Assembly (NCBI GenBank): GCA_015654695.1
Contig: JAATGJ010000039.1
Span: 1 to 34,299 of the forward strand
DNA from: Chitinophagales bacterium
GTDB lineage: Bacteria; Bacteroidota; Bacteroidia; Chitinophagales; Chitinophagaceae
Reading direction: 5' to 3'
Length of the DNA: 34,299 bases
The notes under the pieces were generated by a model that was given only the letters and a program-made list of their open reading frames with translations, made no database searches and was not told where the DNA came from. The translations under genes and the position numbers were made by a program. Positions 7,872 to 16,467 of this stretch are shown piece after piece; position 1 is the stretch's first letter, and each line of letters starts with the position of its first letter.

Positions 7872-8325
7872 AATACCGGTAAAAAGTTAGCAGTGGTTGG
7901 TGGAGGTGATACCGGCTCGAACTGCGTCGGTACTTCTAACAGGTAAGGAAAAACATCAATCACTCAATTGGAACTATTGTCAAAATGACCAATTTATCGA
8001 AACGAATTTGTCCAGTGGTTCCCTTCCTGATATTTTTAAACAACTATATGGGATGAAAAAGCCATCCGAAAGCATTAAAAATTATTGACTTCGAGATGAA
8101 AATTGTTGAGGAGTGCTAAGCAAACTGGCGCGACCAACAATGGTTTTTGTTCATCCCCAACACGCTGTTTTTATTCTGGAATTGGATTAAACAGACTGGG
8201 GAGAAAATCGAACCAATCTTCCGGTAGTTTTTACATCTCGCGATATGAGGTGTGGACAAAGTCTTGTTGTTTGGGCTATCAGTGAAGGAAGGGAATGAGC
8301 AAACAAAGCAGATGAATATCCATGC
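7872..8325 (+). pseudogene. gltD: Glutamate synthase small subunit (GltD), decayed C-terminal fragment
   Basis: GltD passes electrons from NAD(P)H through FAD to the large subunit in glutamate synthesis. Four pieces read in order on the plus strand, in different frames. NTGKKLAVVGGGDTGSNC then VGTSNR (7872-7943) is the second dinucleotide-binding GxGxxG motif. KTSITQLELLSK follows (about 7951-7986). MVFVHPQHAVFILELD (8140-8187) corresponds to the GFVHP region. [18 protein letters not shown] (8242-8295) matches the near-invariant [18 protein letters not shown] close to the GltD C-terminus, followed by ANKADEYP. Stops and frameshifts separate the pieces and the central part is shortened. No intact gltB is seen nearby. 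Confidence 0.88.
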
Positions 8326-8433
8326 ATTAATATCTTTGGACAATAGGACTTTTAAAATACAGATAAGTCACTGATTTGTTGATGTTAGCAAATACACCAG
8401 TACGCCGATTCCCCGATCAAAGTTTCAACCCCC

Positions 8434-8886
8434 TGGATTTTGCTCATGACTCCTGGTCTGACCTTTTTTTATGGCGGTATGGTACACCAGAAGAATGTCT
8501 TCTCCACCATGATAATAAGTTTCGTAGCTGCAGGTCAATTGGGCGCTTTGGATTTTTCGGCGGAACTGTAGTTCATATTTCAGCTGGTTGTGAAGCGACG
8601 GCAGGTGTGCCGGTATTAAAATGGAAGAGAACCCACCCTTATATTCCTCATATATTAATTGGAGCCGGTTTACTTTGGTTCGTCAGGTTTGGCATTAACT
8701 ACTAACACTTTATCGGTTTCTGCGCAGGGGTCGAAATAGGTCTTGCGGCCATCACATCCCAGAGGGTTTTGTTGCTAATTGGCATGAAGCTATTTTCAAA
8801 AATCCACCCAAGATGACAAATTAGATGCTTTTCCAGGTCCTTGTTTATGGGGTATGGGGCAAGCTGATAACCGGTAGTTTTGCAAA
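8434..8886 (+). pseudogene. amt: Ammonium transporter (Amt), decayed fragment with internal deletions
   Basis: Amt proteins are 11-helix ammonium channels. The plus strand reads WILLMTPGLTFFYGGMVHQK then NVFSTMIISF from 8434, which is the conserved Amt N-terminal LMTPGLAFFYGGLVRSKN region. It jumps over a deletion to LGALDFS. One frameshift later comes GGTVVHISAG (the DFAGGTVVHINAG Amt signature), then ILIGAGLLWFVRFGIN (Amt GAGLLWFGWFGFN). GLAAITS (about 8740) and KLITGSFA (to about 8886) match later conserved segments. Order is correct but frames change and the gene is much too short. It directly follows the gltD fragment, a normal neighbour in nitrogen-assimilation clusters, so one decayed operon is likely. 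Confidence 0.87.
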
Positions 8887-9302
8887 GTTGTAATGATTTG
8901 ATTTTGTTGGATATATGCATCTCGCAGCTTTCGTACAGGACTGATAATAGGTATAAAATGGGATTTCTGCCAAGGGTGTTAAATCAATTATAACTATATT
9001 ATTTTTAATGTTATATGTTTAATATTAAGCTGTGGTGCTTCCTATTATACAGAGCCTAAGTGCTTTTATTTTTTAAGTGTTACACAATCGGTTGATTTTT
9101 AATTGATTATAAACTATCAATTAGCTAGAAATATAAATTATAATATATATAATAAAAAATTAAGAAAATTTGAATATTTAGTAACAAATGACCTTAAATA
9201 TGTGGTTTTTTAAAAAATATTACCAAGTTTACTTTAACTTACAAATAAGGGATAAAAATAATCTCAAATTTTAATTTATATAAGGCATTTAAAATCAATG
9301 TT
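8887..9302. other. AT-rich intergenic region upstream of the GNAT-like gene
   Basis: From about 8975 to 9300 the DNA is very AT-rich (runs such as aattataatatatataataaaaa). It holds no gene and no recognisable RNA. It probably contains the promoter of the gene at 9303, but no clear -33/-7 pair can be assigned. Confidence 0.5.
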
Positions 9303-10313
9303 ATGGAAGTTTCACACCCCCTATTACAAGAGAACTCTGACCGGCGGCGCCATTTAAGAGATTTTGTTAACAATATCTACCTGATTTTCAAAAAGTTATC
9401 CCCCATGGAGCACTCAGCTTCCGCTATAACATTGGGAATAACCATGATTTTAAGCATTGTTGGCTGGAAAACGCATACCGAAACCAATACAGCAGGTTTT
9501 CCGCAGTTAATTAAGGATGGGCTTTTTTTCATCGAGAAGGGATGCCAGGTAGTTTCAGCACTAATCATGTCGTCAGCGATTATTGTTTTTTTCTTTGATC
9601 TTAAAGAGAATGCTTCCTTTTCGAAGCTATGCAAGTGGATAAGGAGAGTAAAACAATTAATCGCAATCAAATATGAGTACAGATATGTTCATTCTCCAAA
9701 TTCACCCGACTCAAATTGGAAGGAAGAGCTAAAATTGATTACTGAGCTGGGGCGAATGGCGTATGGAAATTCAATCAAAAAAGCAGAACGGTTCCGCGCT
9801 TATCTCGAATGGTTCCTGGCGAATAAACTTTGTTTCATGGTACTCACTGCAAACGGATACCCTATTGGATTTATTTGCTGTCTTCCGATGGCAACCGGTG
9901 AAAATCGTGAAGGGAAAAAACACTACGATGGTCAATGTAGCGAATTTGATATAAATAAATCCATGATAAGTGAGAAAACTTCAAATCTTATTTTACAACA
10001 AGGCGTGTATATACATCCGCGTTTTCAGAACGAGGAGACTATAAAGTTGTGCCTGGAATGTTATGCCTGGATGATCGCAAGTCTAATTAGTTCAATTGAA
10101 GGAACTATAATTTATGCGGAACCGATATCACCTGCAAATAATACGTTACTTAGACTTCTTGGATTCGTATCCAGTCGTAAAAAAAGCCGTCTGGGAAGAG
10201 ATCTTTATGAAAAAAGGCTCGACAATATAAATGATGAAAGCTACTTAATTGTTCAAAATATCATTGAAAAATTCAATTCAAGAAATAATTTTTCAGACTT
10301 CAATTACAATTGA
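9303..10313 (+). CDS. Membrane-anchored protein with GNAT-acetyltransferase-like C-terminal domain
   Basis: A 336-aa protein with an unusual layout. The N-terminus is basic and soluble. Two hydrophobic segments follow, at about 40-56 (ASAITLGITMILSIVGW) and 78-98 (GCQVVSALIMSSAIIVFFF), and then about 230 cytoplasmic residues. Segment 148-300 has the strand/helix pattern of a GNAT fold: YLEWFLANKLCFMVLTANGY then PIGFICCLP (beta4-like, the PIGF step), GVYIHPRFQNEETIKLCLEC (beta4/alpha3-like, corresponding to the V.P..rg.Gig site but lacking the canonical R/QxxGxG/A) and TIIYAEPISPANNTLLRLLG then FVSS (beta5/alpha4-like, N..a...y...GF). The fold assignment is moderate; catalysis and substrate are unknown. 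It stands alone, after a long AT-rich leader and more than 500 bp before the polymerase operon. Confidence 0.6.
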   Translation: MEVSHPLLQENSDRRRHLRDFVNNIYLIFKKLSPMEHSASAITLGITMILSIVGWKTHTETNTAGFPQLIKDGLFFIEKGCQVVSALIMSSAIIVFFFDLKENASFSKLCKWIRRVKQLIAIKYEYRYVHSPNSPDSNWKEELKLITELGRMAYGNSIKKAERFRAYLEWFLANKLCFMVLTANGYPIGFICCLPMATGENREGKKHYDGQCSEFDINKSMISEKTSNLILQQGVYIHPRFQNEETIKLCLECYAWMIASLISSIEGTIIYAEPISPANNTLLRLLGFVSSRKKSRLGRDLYEKRLDNINDESYLIVQNIIEKFNSRNNFSDFNYN

Positions 10314-10700
10314 AAACGTAGTTTCTTTCTATCAACCATCATTAATACCACTACGATTTGCAGGTTAATGGATTTTGAAGCAAATGTAAAATTTGCTTTC
10401 AGGGATACAAAAGAATCTCAAAATTTCAAAAACATATTGAATCAGGATTTCTGCCGGCTTTGTAACTATTATTTCCGCTTCTATAATTCGCCAATGGCTT
10501 TAACCACTCAATGGCGATCCATTGCATATCATCTCTTTTATTGACTATTTGCTATATTGAATTAAAACATTTTAAATTTTTCAATATAAGGCATTTTAAT
10601 ATACTGGTATTTGATTTCGGTCTGCCTGGAATGCAATAGACCTGGTGTAAAATAATCTTATTGCAGGCAGGGCGAATTGAAATACCCAATGGCCTTACCT

Positions 10701-10766
10701 GCCGCCGTTGTTATGACTTGTTTTGCCGGAGGCTGCATAAAAAACAAGGCGTAAATACGGCGGCGG
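10701..10766. repeat. Imperfect palindrome (two nested inverted repeats)
   Basis: The outer arms CCGCCG (10702-10707) and CGGCGG (10758-10763) enclose inner arms CTTGTTTT (10717-10724) and AAAACAAG (10741-10748). The spacers on the two sides are exactly equal (9 nt each), giving a symmetric hairpin with an internal loop. It is GC-rich inside an AT-rich gap. The rest of 10314-10872 shows no gene apart from the operator near its end. Confidence 0.6.
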
Positions 10767-10819
10767 TTCTGTTATAATACGGCTAACAAATCCGGAGTTG
10801 TAAATTCTTCAAAATCAAC

Positions 10820-10848
10820 TACTAATAAAATTAGTATAAAAATACTAA
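10820..10848 (+). promoter_or_regulatory. Candidate SOS operator upstream of dnaE-dinB
   Basis: TACTAATAAAATTAGTA (10820-10836) is a TACTAA-N5-TTAGTA palindrome. It overlaps a second palindrome, TTAGTATAAAAATACTAA (10831-10848), sharing the middle half-site. It ends 24 nt before the dnaE ATG, overlapping the probable promoter. The same TACTAA-N5-TTAGTA arrangement lies before the second SOS gene set (17420-17436). The binding protein is inferred (LexA-like) and no regulator gene is in the window. Confidence 0.72.
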
Positions 10849-10872
10849 AAAAATTGGTAACGTTGTCGAACT

Positions 10873-13827
10873 ATGTTTATCAACTGCCATACCTTTTTTA
10901 GCTTTCATTACGGGACGTTTTCAACACGGCAATTGGTGGAAACAGCCGTGGAAAAGGGCGTGACGGCCCTGGCGCTAACCAATATCAATTCGACCTGTGA
11001 TGCGTGGTCCTTTGTGAAGATCTGCCGGGAGCATAAGGTCAAACCGATCCTGGGGGCTGAGATCCGTAATGGGGATAAGCTACTTTATATCCTGATCGCT
11101 GCTACTAACAAAGGCTATGCATGGATCAATCAATTTCTCTCTGAACACTTACTGGCAAAGAAAGATTTTCCGGCATCTTCTGATGAACTAACATTTTTTG
11201 AAAATGGCTGGGACGGGTTTGTGATCTATCCGCCGGGTGTGAAGCCATTAAAAGATTTGCGGATCAACGAGCGAATTGGCATTAAGCCTTCTGAAATTAA
11301 TAAACTGTTCAGTATTGACTTGCGTGACCATGAAGAGAAATTCGTGATCCGCCAGCCGGTGACGGTGCAAAATAAAAAGTACCATTCCCTGCACCGGCTG
11401 CTGCGCGCCATTGATAAAAATGTATTGCTGTCGCAATTACCGAAAGACACGGAGTGTGCAGAAGATGAGATTTTTCCTGAACCTGTTCACCTGATGAACC
11501 GGTTTCAGCAATACCCGTTCATGATCTCCAATACGTACAAATTAATGGATGCATGTAAAATCGACATGGAGTTTCATAAGGATAAGACGAAGAAAGCCTA
11601 TACCGGAAGTTTGGAAGGTGACAGGATATTGCTCGAGAAGCTAGCGATGGACGGGTTCGCGCAACGGTATGGCAAACGAAACGATGTAGCGGCGGAGCGA
11701 CTGCAAAAGGAATTGAAGATAATCGGTAATATGGGATTTAACTTTTATTTCCTGAGCAACTATGATATCGTGCGGTATGCGCAGTCAAGAGGATTTTATC
11801 ATGTCGGGCGTGGGAGCGGGGCCAATTCCATTGTGGCCTACTGCATGGGTATTACGGATGTGGACCCTATCGAACTGAATCTATATTTTGAACGATTCCT
11901 GAATCCTGAGCGGACATCACCACCGGATTTTGATCTTGACTTTTCGCATACTGACCGGGATGAAGTGATGGATTATGTATTCAAGCGTTACGGCAGTGAG
12001 CATGTTAGCCTGGTCGGGAATTTTACCACCTACAAAAATGATTCTATCATCCGTGAACTCGGAAAAGTATTCGGGCTGCCGGATGCTGAGATCAAAGCAC
12101 TTCAGCGAACGAATGTCCCGCGTGATAAAATGCAGCATCTCATCATGCAGTACGGAAGCCTGATGCGGAAGTTCCCCAGCAACTGTTCCGTTCATGCCTG
12201 CGGGATGTTTATTTCGGAAGAACCCATTACCCATCATGCAGCGTTGTTCATGCCACCGAAAGGAATGCCGACTTCCCAACTTGATATGTATGCGGCTGAA
12301 GATATCGGTCTAAACAAGTATGATATATTAAGCCAGCTGGGACTCAGTCATATCCGGGAAGCGCTGCGGCTGATCAAACTCAATAAAGGAATTGATATCA
12401 ATATTCATGATACGAATAAATTTAAAAAGGATCCGGCCATCAATTTGCAAATCAGGAATGCTAATTCCATTGGATGTTTTTATATCGAGTCACCGGCCAT
12501 GCGGCACCTGCTGATGAAGCTGAAGTGCAATGATTATTTAACGCTGGTAGCAGCAAGTTCCATCATCCGTCCCGGTGTAGCAGAATCAGGCATGATGAGA
12601 GAATACATCAACAGGTATCACAACCGAAATTCGATAAAATACCTGCATCCCATTTTTGAGGAACACCTGTCGGAAACTTTTGGTGTTATGGTATTCCAGG
12701 AAGATGTGATCAAGATCGCCCACTACTTTGCCGGCCTTTCTCTTGGTGATGCGGATGTTCTTCGCAGGGCGATGAACGCCTCCAAATATAAAGGGAGCAG
12801 TTTTGAGATTATCCGCAGCAAATATTTTGCGGCCTGTAAAGGGAAAGGACACCCAGATGAACTGGCCGCTGAAGTATGGCGGCAGATGGAAAGTTTTGCA
12901 GGCTACAGTTTTTGCAAAGCACATTCCGCCAGCTACGCTGTGGAAAGTTATATGTCGTTATACCTGAAAACGTATTTCCCTAAGAAATTCATGGTGGCCG
13001 TGATCAATAATTTCGGCGGGTTTTATTCGACGGAACTTTATTTTATTGAACTGTTCAAAGCCGGTGGTAAAATTGAACCGCCCTGTATCAATCACAGTGA
13101 TGAATATACGAATATCAAAGAGGATGAAGTGTATGTGGGGCTGATCCATATTAAAAGTTTACGGAGGGACCTTAAGGAAAAAATACTGGAGGAAAGACTG
13201 AAGAACGGTCCTTACCTGCACCTGCAGGATTTTATTGAACGGATAAACCCCGGTATCCAGCAACTAATGATCTTGATAAAGGTGGGCAGCTTCCGCTACA
13301 CCGGAAAAACGAAAAAACAATTACTATGGGAAGCGCATAGCCTGCACAAGAAACATCAACTCCAATTACAAACGTCTCAACCGCTCTTCCATGAACCTGC
13401 TATTCAATTTACCTTACCTGATCTGTCGGATCATCCGCTGGATGATATTTATGACCAGATATATCACCTGGGGTTTCCGCTATGTAATCCTTTTGCTTTA
13501 GCGGATGATGACCCCGCAACCTATGTTCCTGCCAGGGATCTTTTCCAACATGCGGGTAAGTATGTGACTGTGCTTATTTACTTTATTACCCACAAGCATG
13601 TACCGACAAAGAATGGTGACGAAATGTATTTTGGCACCTTCCTCGACAGCCAGCTGGATTGGGTGGATACGGTGCATTTTCCTGAATCAGCGAAAAATTA
13701 TCCATTAGATAAATCCGGTTTCTTTCGTGCCACCGGCAAAGTTACATTGGACTTTGGTGTTGCCAGTCTTGAAGTGACGAAAATGGAAACAGTGAGTTAC
13801 CGGGCAAGACAGTATGCTGACCTATGA
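10873..13827 (+). CDS. DnaE-type DNA polymerase III alpha subunit (SOS/error-prone paralogue)
   Basis: A 984-aa C-family polymerase, shorter than a replicative DnaE (about 1160 aa), in the size class of damage-inducible DnaE2-like enzymes. Residues 1-200 are a PHP domain with several metal ligands lost: NCH in place of HxH at 4-6, and ALTNINS in place of ALTDHGN at 33-39. Polymerase motifs are intact: GFNFYFLSNYDIV, the GRGSGANS loop, PDFDLDF with D354 and D356, and KYDILSQLGL with D484 as third catalytic Asp. The C-terminus has an OB-fold-like segment (KYVTVLIYFITHKHVP). Family knowledge: such enzymes extend past lesions together with a Y-family partner. Here its stop overlaps the dinB start by 14 nt, so the two are translationally coupled. 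A TTAGTA-type operator lies upstream. Not the chromosome replicase, judging by length, partner and context. Confidence 0.92.
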   Translation: MFINCHTFFSFHYGTFSTRQLVETAVEKGVTALALTNINSTCDAWSFVKICREHKVKPILGAEIRNGDKLLYILIAATNKGYAWINQFLSEHLLAKKDFPASSDELTFFENGWDGFVIYPPGVKPLKDLRINERIGIKPSEINKLFSIDLRDHEEKFVIRQPVTVQNKKYHSLHRLLRAIDKNVLLSQLPKDTECAEDEIFPEPVHLMNRFQQYPFMISNTYKLMDACKIDMEFHKDKTKKAYTGSLEGDRILLEKLAMDGFAQRYGKRNDVAAERLQKELKIIGNMGFNFYFLSNYDIVRYAQSRGFYHVGRGSGANSIVAYCMGITDVDPIELNLYFERFLNPERTSPPDFDLDFSHTDRDEVMDYVFKRYGSEHVSLVGNFTTYKNDSIIRELGKVFGLPDAEIKALQRTNVPRDKMQHLIMQYGSLMRKFPSNCSVHACGMFISEEPITHHAALFMPPKGMPTSQLDMYAAEDIGLNKYDILSQLGLSHIREALRLIKLNKGIDINIHDTNKFKKDPAINLQIRNANSIGCFYIESPAMRHLLMKLKCNDYLTLVAASSIIRPGVAESGMMREYINRYHNRNSIKYLHPIFEEHLSETFGVMVFQEDVIKIAHYFAGLSLGDADVLRRAMNASKYKGSSFEIIRSKYFAACKGKGHPDELAAEVWRQMESFAGYSFCKAHSASYAVESYMSLYLKTYFPKKFMVAVINNFGGFYSTELYFIELFKAGGKIEPPCINHSDEYTNIKEDEVYVGLIHIKSLRRDLKEKILEERLKNGPYLHLQDFIERINPGIQQLMILIKVGSFRYTGKTKKQLLWEAHSLHKKHQLQLQTSQPLFHEPAIQFTLPDLSDHPLDDIYDQIYHLGFPLCNPFALADDDPATYVPARDLFQHAGKYVTVLIYFITHKHVPTKNGDEMYFGTFLDSQLDWVDTVHFPESAKNYPLDKSGFFRATGKVTLDFGVASLEVTKMETVSYRARQYADL

Positions 13828-14980
13828 CCGTCATATCGCTCATTTGGATATGGATCAATTTTTCATATCTGTTGAACGGCTCCGGAATCCGAAGCTGGCA
13901 GGGAAACCCCTACTAATTGGCGGCAGTAATGACCGGGGTATTGTGGCGGCCTGCAGTGAGGAAGCCATGCAATTCGGTATTCATGTGGCGATGCCGATGC
14001 GGATCGCTTTACGGTTGTGCCGGTATGCTACCGTGATGAAAGCTGATTTTGACGAGTACAGCAAACACTCCATGTTAATCACGGAGATAATAAAAGATTC
14101 TGTTCCGCTCGTTGAGAAATCGAACCTGGATGAATTCTATGCAGACCTCAGTGGCATGGATAAATTTTTCGGCTGCATAAAGTTCACGCAAGAGTTGCGA
14201 CAGAAAATCCGCAAACATAGCGGTTTGATCTCCAGTTATGGTCTTGCCAGCAATAAGTTAGTCAGCAAGGTAGCAGCGGGCCAGGTTACTCCGAATGGTC
14301 AGCTCGAAATTCCATTCGGTAAGGAGAAAATATTCCTTGCCCCGTTAAGTATAGTGAAGTTGCCGGGTGTTGGCAAAGAGACTGCTTTCAAACTTATTGA
14401 TATGGGTGTAGAAACTATTGCATCACTCAGTAAGATACCAGCTGAAATGCTTTGCGACGTCGTGGGCAAATCCGGTAATGAATTATGGCGCCGGGCGAAT
14501 GGTATTGATGAATCACCGGTGATACCTTTCCAGGAAAAAAAATCCATCTCCATTGAACATACATTCCAGCAAGATACCATTGATATGAATATCCTTCACG
14601 CGAAGCTGGCGAAGATGACTGAGAGCATTGCCTTCGAATTGCGGCAACAAAAAAAAGTAACAGGATGTATCGCACTGAAGTTGCGTTATTCCGATGGTGA
14701 TACGCAGACGATCCAACAATCCATTGCTTATTGCAATACGGATCATGTTCTGCTGGATGTAGTAAAGGAATTGTTCAGGAAGTTATTTACCCGGCGACTA
14801 TTGATCCGGTTGCTCAGCATCCGGTTTACGAACCTGATACCCGGAACCTACCAGATCAATTTGTTTGAGGATAGCCAGGAGATGATTAAGTTATACCAGT
14901 CGATTGATCATATCAAAAAACGGTTTGGGGAGAAATTAGTGGGGAGAGCGAATTCTATTGTTAAAAGGGACAATCAGTAA
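13814..14980 (+). CDS. dinB: Y-family DNA polymerase (DinB/Pol IV type)
   Basis: A 388-aa translesion polymerase. The first catalytic Asp is D12 in AHLDMDQFF, with F17 at the steric-gate position. The palm DE pair is D106-E107 in SNLDEFYADLSG. KLPGVGKETAFKLIDMGVET then IASL is the thumb helix-hairpin-helix. The little-finger domain runs from about 240 to 350 (SIEHTFQQDTID...). The C-terminus lacks an obvious QxxLF-type beta-clamp motif, although the stretch YQINLFEDS near 355-362 is a plausible clamp-binding peptide. It starts inside dnaE (ATG 13814, dnaE stop 13825-13827). This gene order, dnaE then Y-family polymerase, is the mutasome arrangement. Expression presumably follows the operator at 10820. 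Confidence 0.95.
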   Translation: MLTYDRHIAHLDMDQFFISVERLRNPKLAGKPLLIGGSNDRGIVAACSEEAMQFGIHVAMPMRIALRLCRYATVMKADFDEYSKHSMLITEIIKDSVPLVEKSNLDEFYADLSGMDKFFGCIKFTQELRQKIRKHSGLISSYGLASNKLVSKVAAGQVTPNGQLEIPFGKEKIFLAPLSIVKLPGVGKETAFKLIDMGVETIASLSKIPAEMLCDVVGKSGNELWRRANGIDESPVIPFQEKKSISIEHTFQQDTIDMNILHAKLAKMTESIAFELRQQKKVTGCIALKLRYSDGDTQTIQQSIAYCNTDHVLLDVVKELFRKLFTRRLLIRLLSIRFTNLIPGTYQINLFEDSQEMIKLYQSIDHIKKRFGEKLVGRANSIVKRDNQ

Positions 14981-15002
14981 ATTTGCTGATAGATACACTG
15001 AC

Positions 15003-15893
15003 ATGCCGGAAATGATACTGCGATATTTTAAAGCTAATGATGAAAATGTGGAAGCATTGGAAACCCCTTATATTTTTCTGTTCAACGCCAAGCAATGGAA
15101 GGATCAAAGCGAGTTACAATTTGAAATTGACATCAGCGACCCTGTCCAATTAAGGCAATTCGTTGATGAGGTGATCACGCAACAAATGGCACTCCCAAAA
15201 GGAAGTACAGAATACAATGAGTACTTTGCCCTGAGATTTAATTTATTGAATGAAGAGGGAAAAGCAGAAGTATTATCAGGAACCACGAAAGAAAAAGGTG
15301 AAGTAGTTGATTTATTGACAAAAAAAATCCTTGCGGACCCGAAATTGCAAAACCGTAAGGGCTTGATAAGGTCCAATTTTTTTACAAGAACAGGTATATG
15401 TTGTTTTACATCCGATAAAACGAGTTTGACAAAAAGTTACCATTGGGATGTATTTACACTAGGAGGAAATGGGTTTTGTGTCGAGTATGATTGGCGTGTA
15501 TTGATGAAACATTTTGAATCCAGCAACGCCGGTATTAGGGGTGAAAAGGTGAGTTACTATTTCCAAAGAAATAAACCAAAGCTAATTCTGTCGTCCTCCT
15601 TTTCGCAGAGGGTTATTGATAATTATTGTGAAATTATATTCTCACTCCGGGAAGATATGCAGCAAGAGCATGAGTTTAGGCTTGCAAAAGTTTACAAGCA
15701 CGACATTGAAGATAAAGACGAATTGCGTAAGCAAATCATCCCGGCCGAGGCTATCAAGTCGGTGATATTCGGGGCTCACATAACATCTTCTTCCAGGAAC
15801 AGGATTGAGATTATAGTGAAAGAGAGACTACCCGGTGTCCAGTTGAAGCAGATGAAGATCAGCGATAGTAAGTATGCCATAGAAGAAACTTGA
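15003..15893 (+). CDS. DUF2971 family protein
   Basis: A 296-aa protein from ATG 15003. A TTG at 14958, inside dinB, would add 15 residues; ATG is preferred because DUF2971 proteins begin close to the Y/F-K motif (ILRYFKAND). The N-terminal segment FLFNAKQWKDQSELQFEIDI corresponds to the DUF2971 'fs.p..fNDp.E' region. The middle GICCFTSDKTSL...SYHWDVFTLGGNGFCVEYD is the 'l.cfs...d..LMW.hYad.h.G.ciefd' signature. The C-terminus IIPAEAIKSVIFGAHIT is also typical. The function of DUF2971 is unsettled; such proteins occur often next to phage-defence and toxin genes. It lies 22 bp after dinB in the same direction and its stop faces the TIR-nuclease module 19 bp away, so it could belong to either. 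Confidence 0.82.
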   Translation: MPEMILRYFKANDENVEALETPYIFLFNAKQWKDQSELQFEIDISDPVQLRQFVDEVITQQMALPKGSTEYNEYFALRFNLLNEEGKAEVLSGTTKEKGEVVDLLTKKILADPKLQNRKGLIRSNFFTRTGICCFTSDKTSLTKSYHWDVFTLGGNGFCVEYDWRVLMKHFESSNAGIRGEKVSYYFQRNKPKLILSSSFSQRVIDNYCEIIFSLREDMQQEHEFRLAKVYKHDIEDKDELRKQIIPAEAIKSVIFGAHITSSSRNRIEIIVKERLPGVQLKQMKISDSKYAIEET

Positions 15894-15912
15894 TCAGTGC
15901 GACGCCCAACAA

Positions 15913-16467
15913 CTATTCATGTTGTATATAGAAAAGTTCAATTAGATCGACAATCAAATCAGAAGGATCTTCTCCTCTTTCTTTCATCAACAGCATTTCC
16001 CTTAAATGATCCTTTGTCAGAAACAATATAACCTTGCGATCGTTGGTATATATTGTATTTCTTCTGATTCTTGCCTGATCATTTGGTTCCTTCGAACAAA
16101 CTAAAAAGGCGAGCCGACCCATAGGGTTTGTTATATAATTAAGTGCACAATTGACTTCATCAGGTCCAATTTCAATTGCATCATAGTTTTTATATTCTAT
16201 TAGAATCAAACGAGCCTCTAATTCCTGAAAAAGATGATACCAATTCTTAGATAATGCGACGCCACCAGGTGCGATATTTCGGTTGGGATAGATAGCATCC
16301 CTACGGTTGATACCGGAAAGAGTTTTTGCCTGGCGCTGAGGTGCCTGAAGGGGTGGTACAAACAAAAAAGTAAAAATTTCAGTGCATAATTCCTCAAACT
16401 GTGCCCAACCAGGTGTGCCGATTGGGCAATTGTCAAGTCTTTCTATAAAATCATTTACTTGACTCAT
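15913..16467 (-). CDS. PD-(D/E)XK nuclease-like protein (partner of the TIR-Mrr protein)
   Basis: A 184-aa protein. Sequence features fit a restriction-endonuclease fold: an N-terminal helix with WAQFEELCTEIF (E25/E26), SGINRRDAIYPN with D57, and LILIEYKNYDAIEIGPDEV with the E91-x-K93 pair after a hydrophobic beta strand. Together these give D57...E91-x-K93. Later comes a helical part (YITNPMGRLAFLVCSKEPN) and a C-terminal helix. The start ATGA overlaps the stop of the upstream TIR-Mrr gene (4 nt, 16464-16467), so the two are translated as one unit. Alternative: a catalytically dead specificity or immunity subunit. No close named family recognised. Confidence 0.72.
   Translation of the reverse strand: MSQVNDFIERLDNCPIGTPGWAQFEELCTEIFTFLFVPPLQAPQRQAKTLSGINRRDAIYPNRNIAPGGVALSKNWYHLFQELEARLILIEYKNYDAIEIGPDEVNCALNYITNPMGRLAFLVCSKEPNDQARIRRNTIYTNDRKVILFLTKDHLREMLLMKERGEDPSDLIVDLIELFYIQHE

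Noticed and set aside
7897-8705. Plus-strand ORFs of 60-109 codons as real small genes
   Set aside because: They are frame remnants of decayed gltD and amt; the family motifs run across frames and through stops.
9170-9190. A single TTAGTA half-site upstream of the GNAT-like gene as an SOS operator
   Set aside because: No TACTAA partner lies at the 5-bp spacing, so it does not match the two good sites.
14958-15002. TTG start for the DUF2971 gene inside dinB
   Set aside because: The ATG at 15003 fits the family's N-terminal motif and gives a normal 22-bp gap; TTG cannot be excluded fully.
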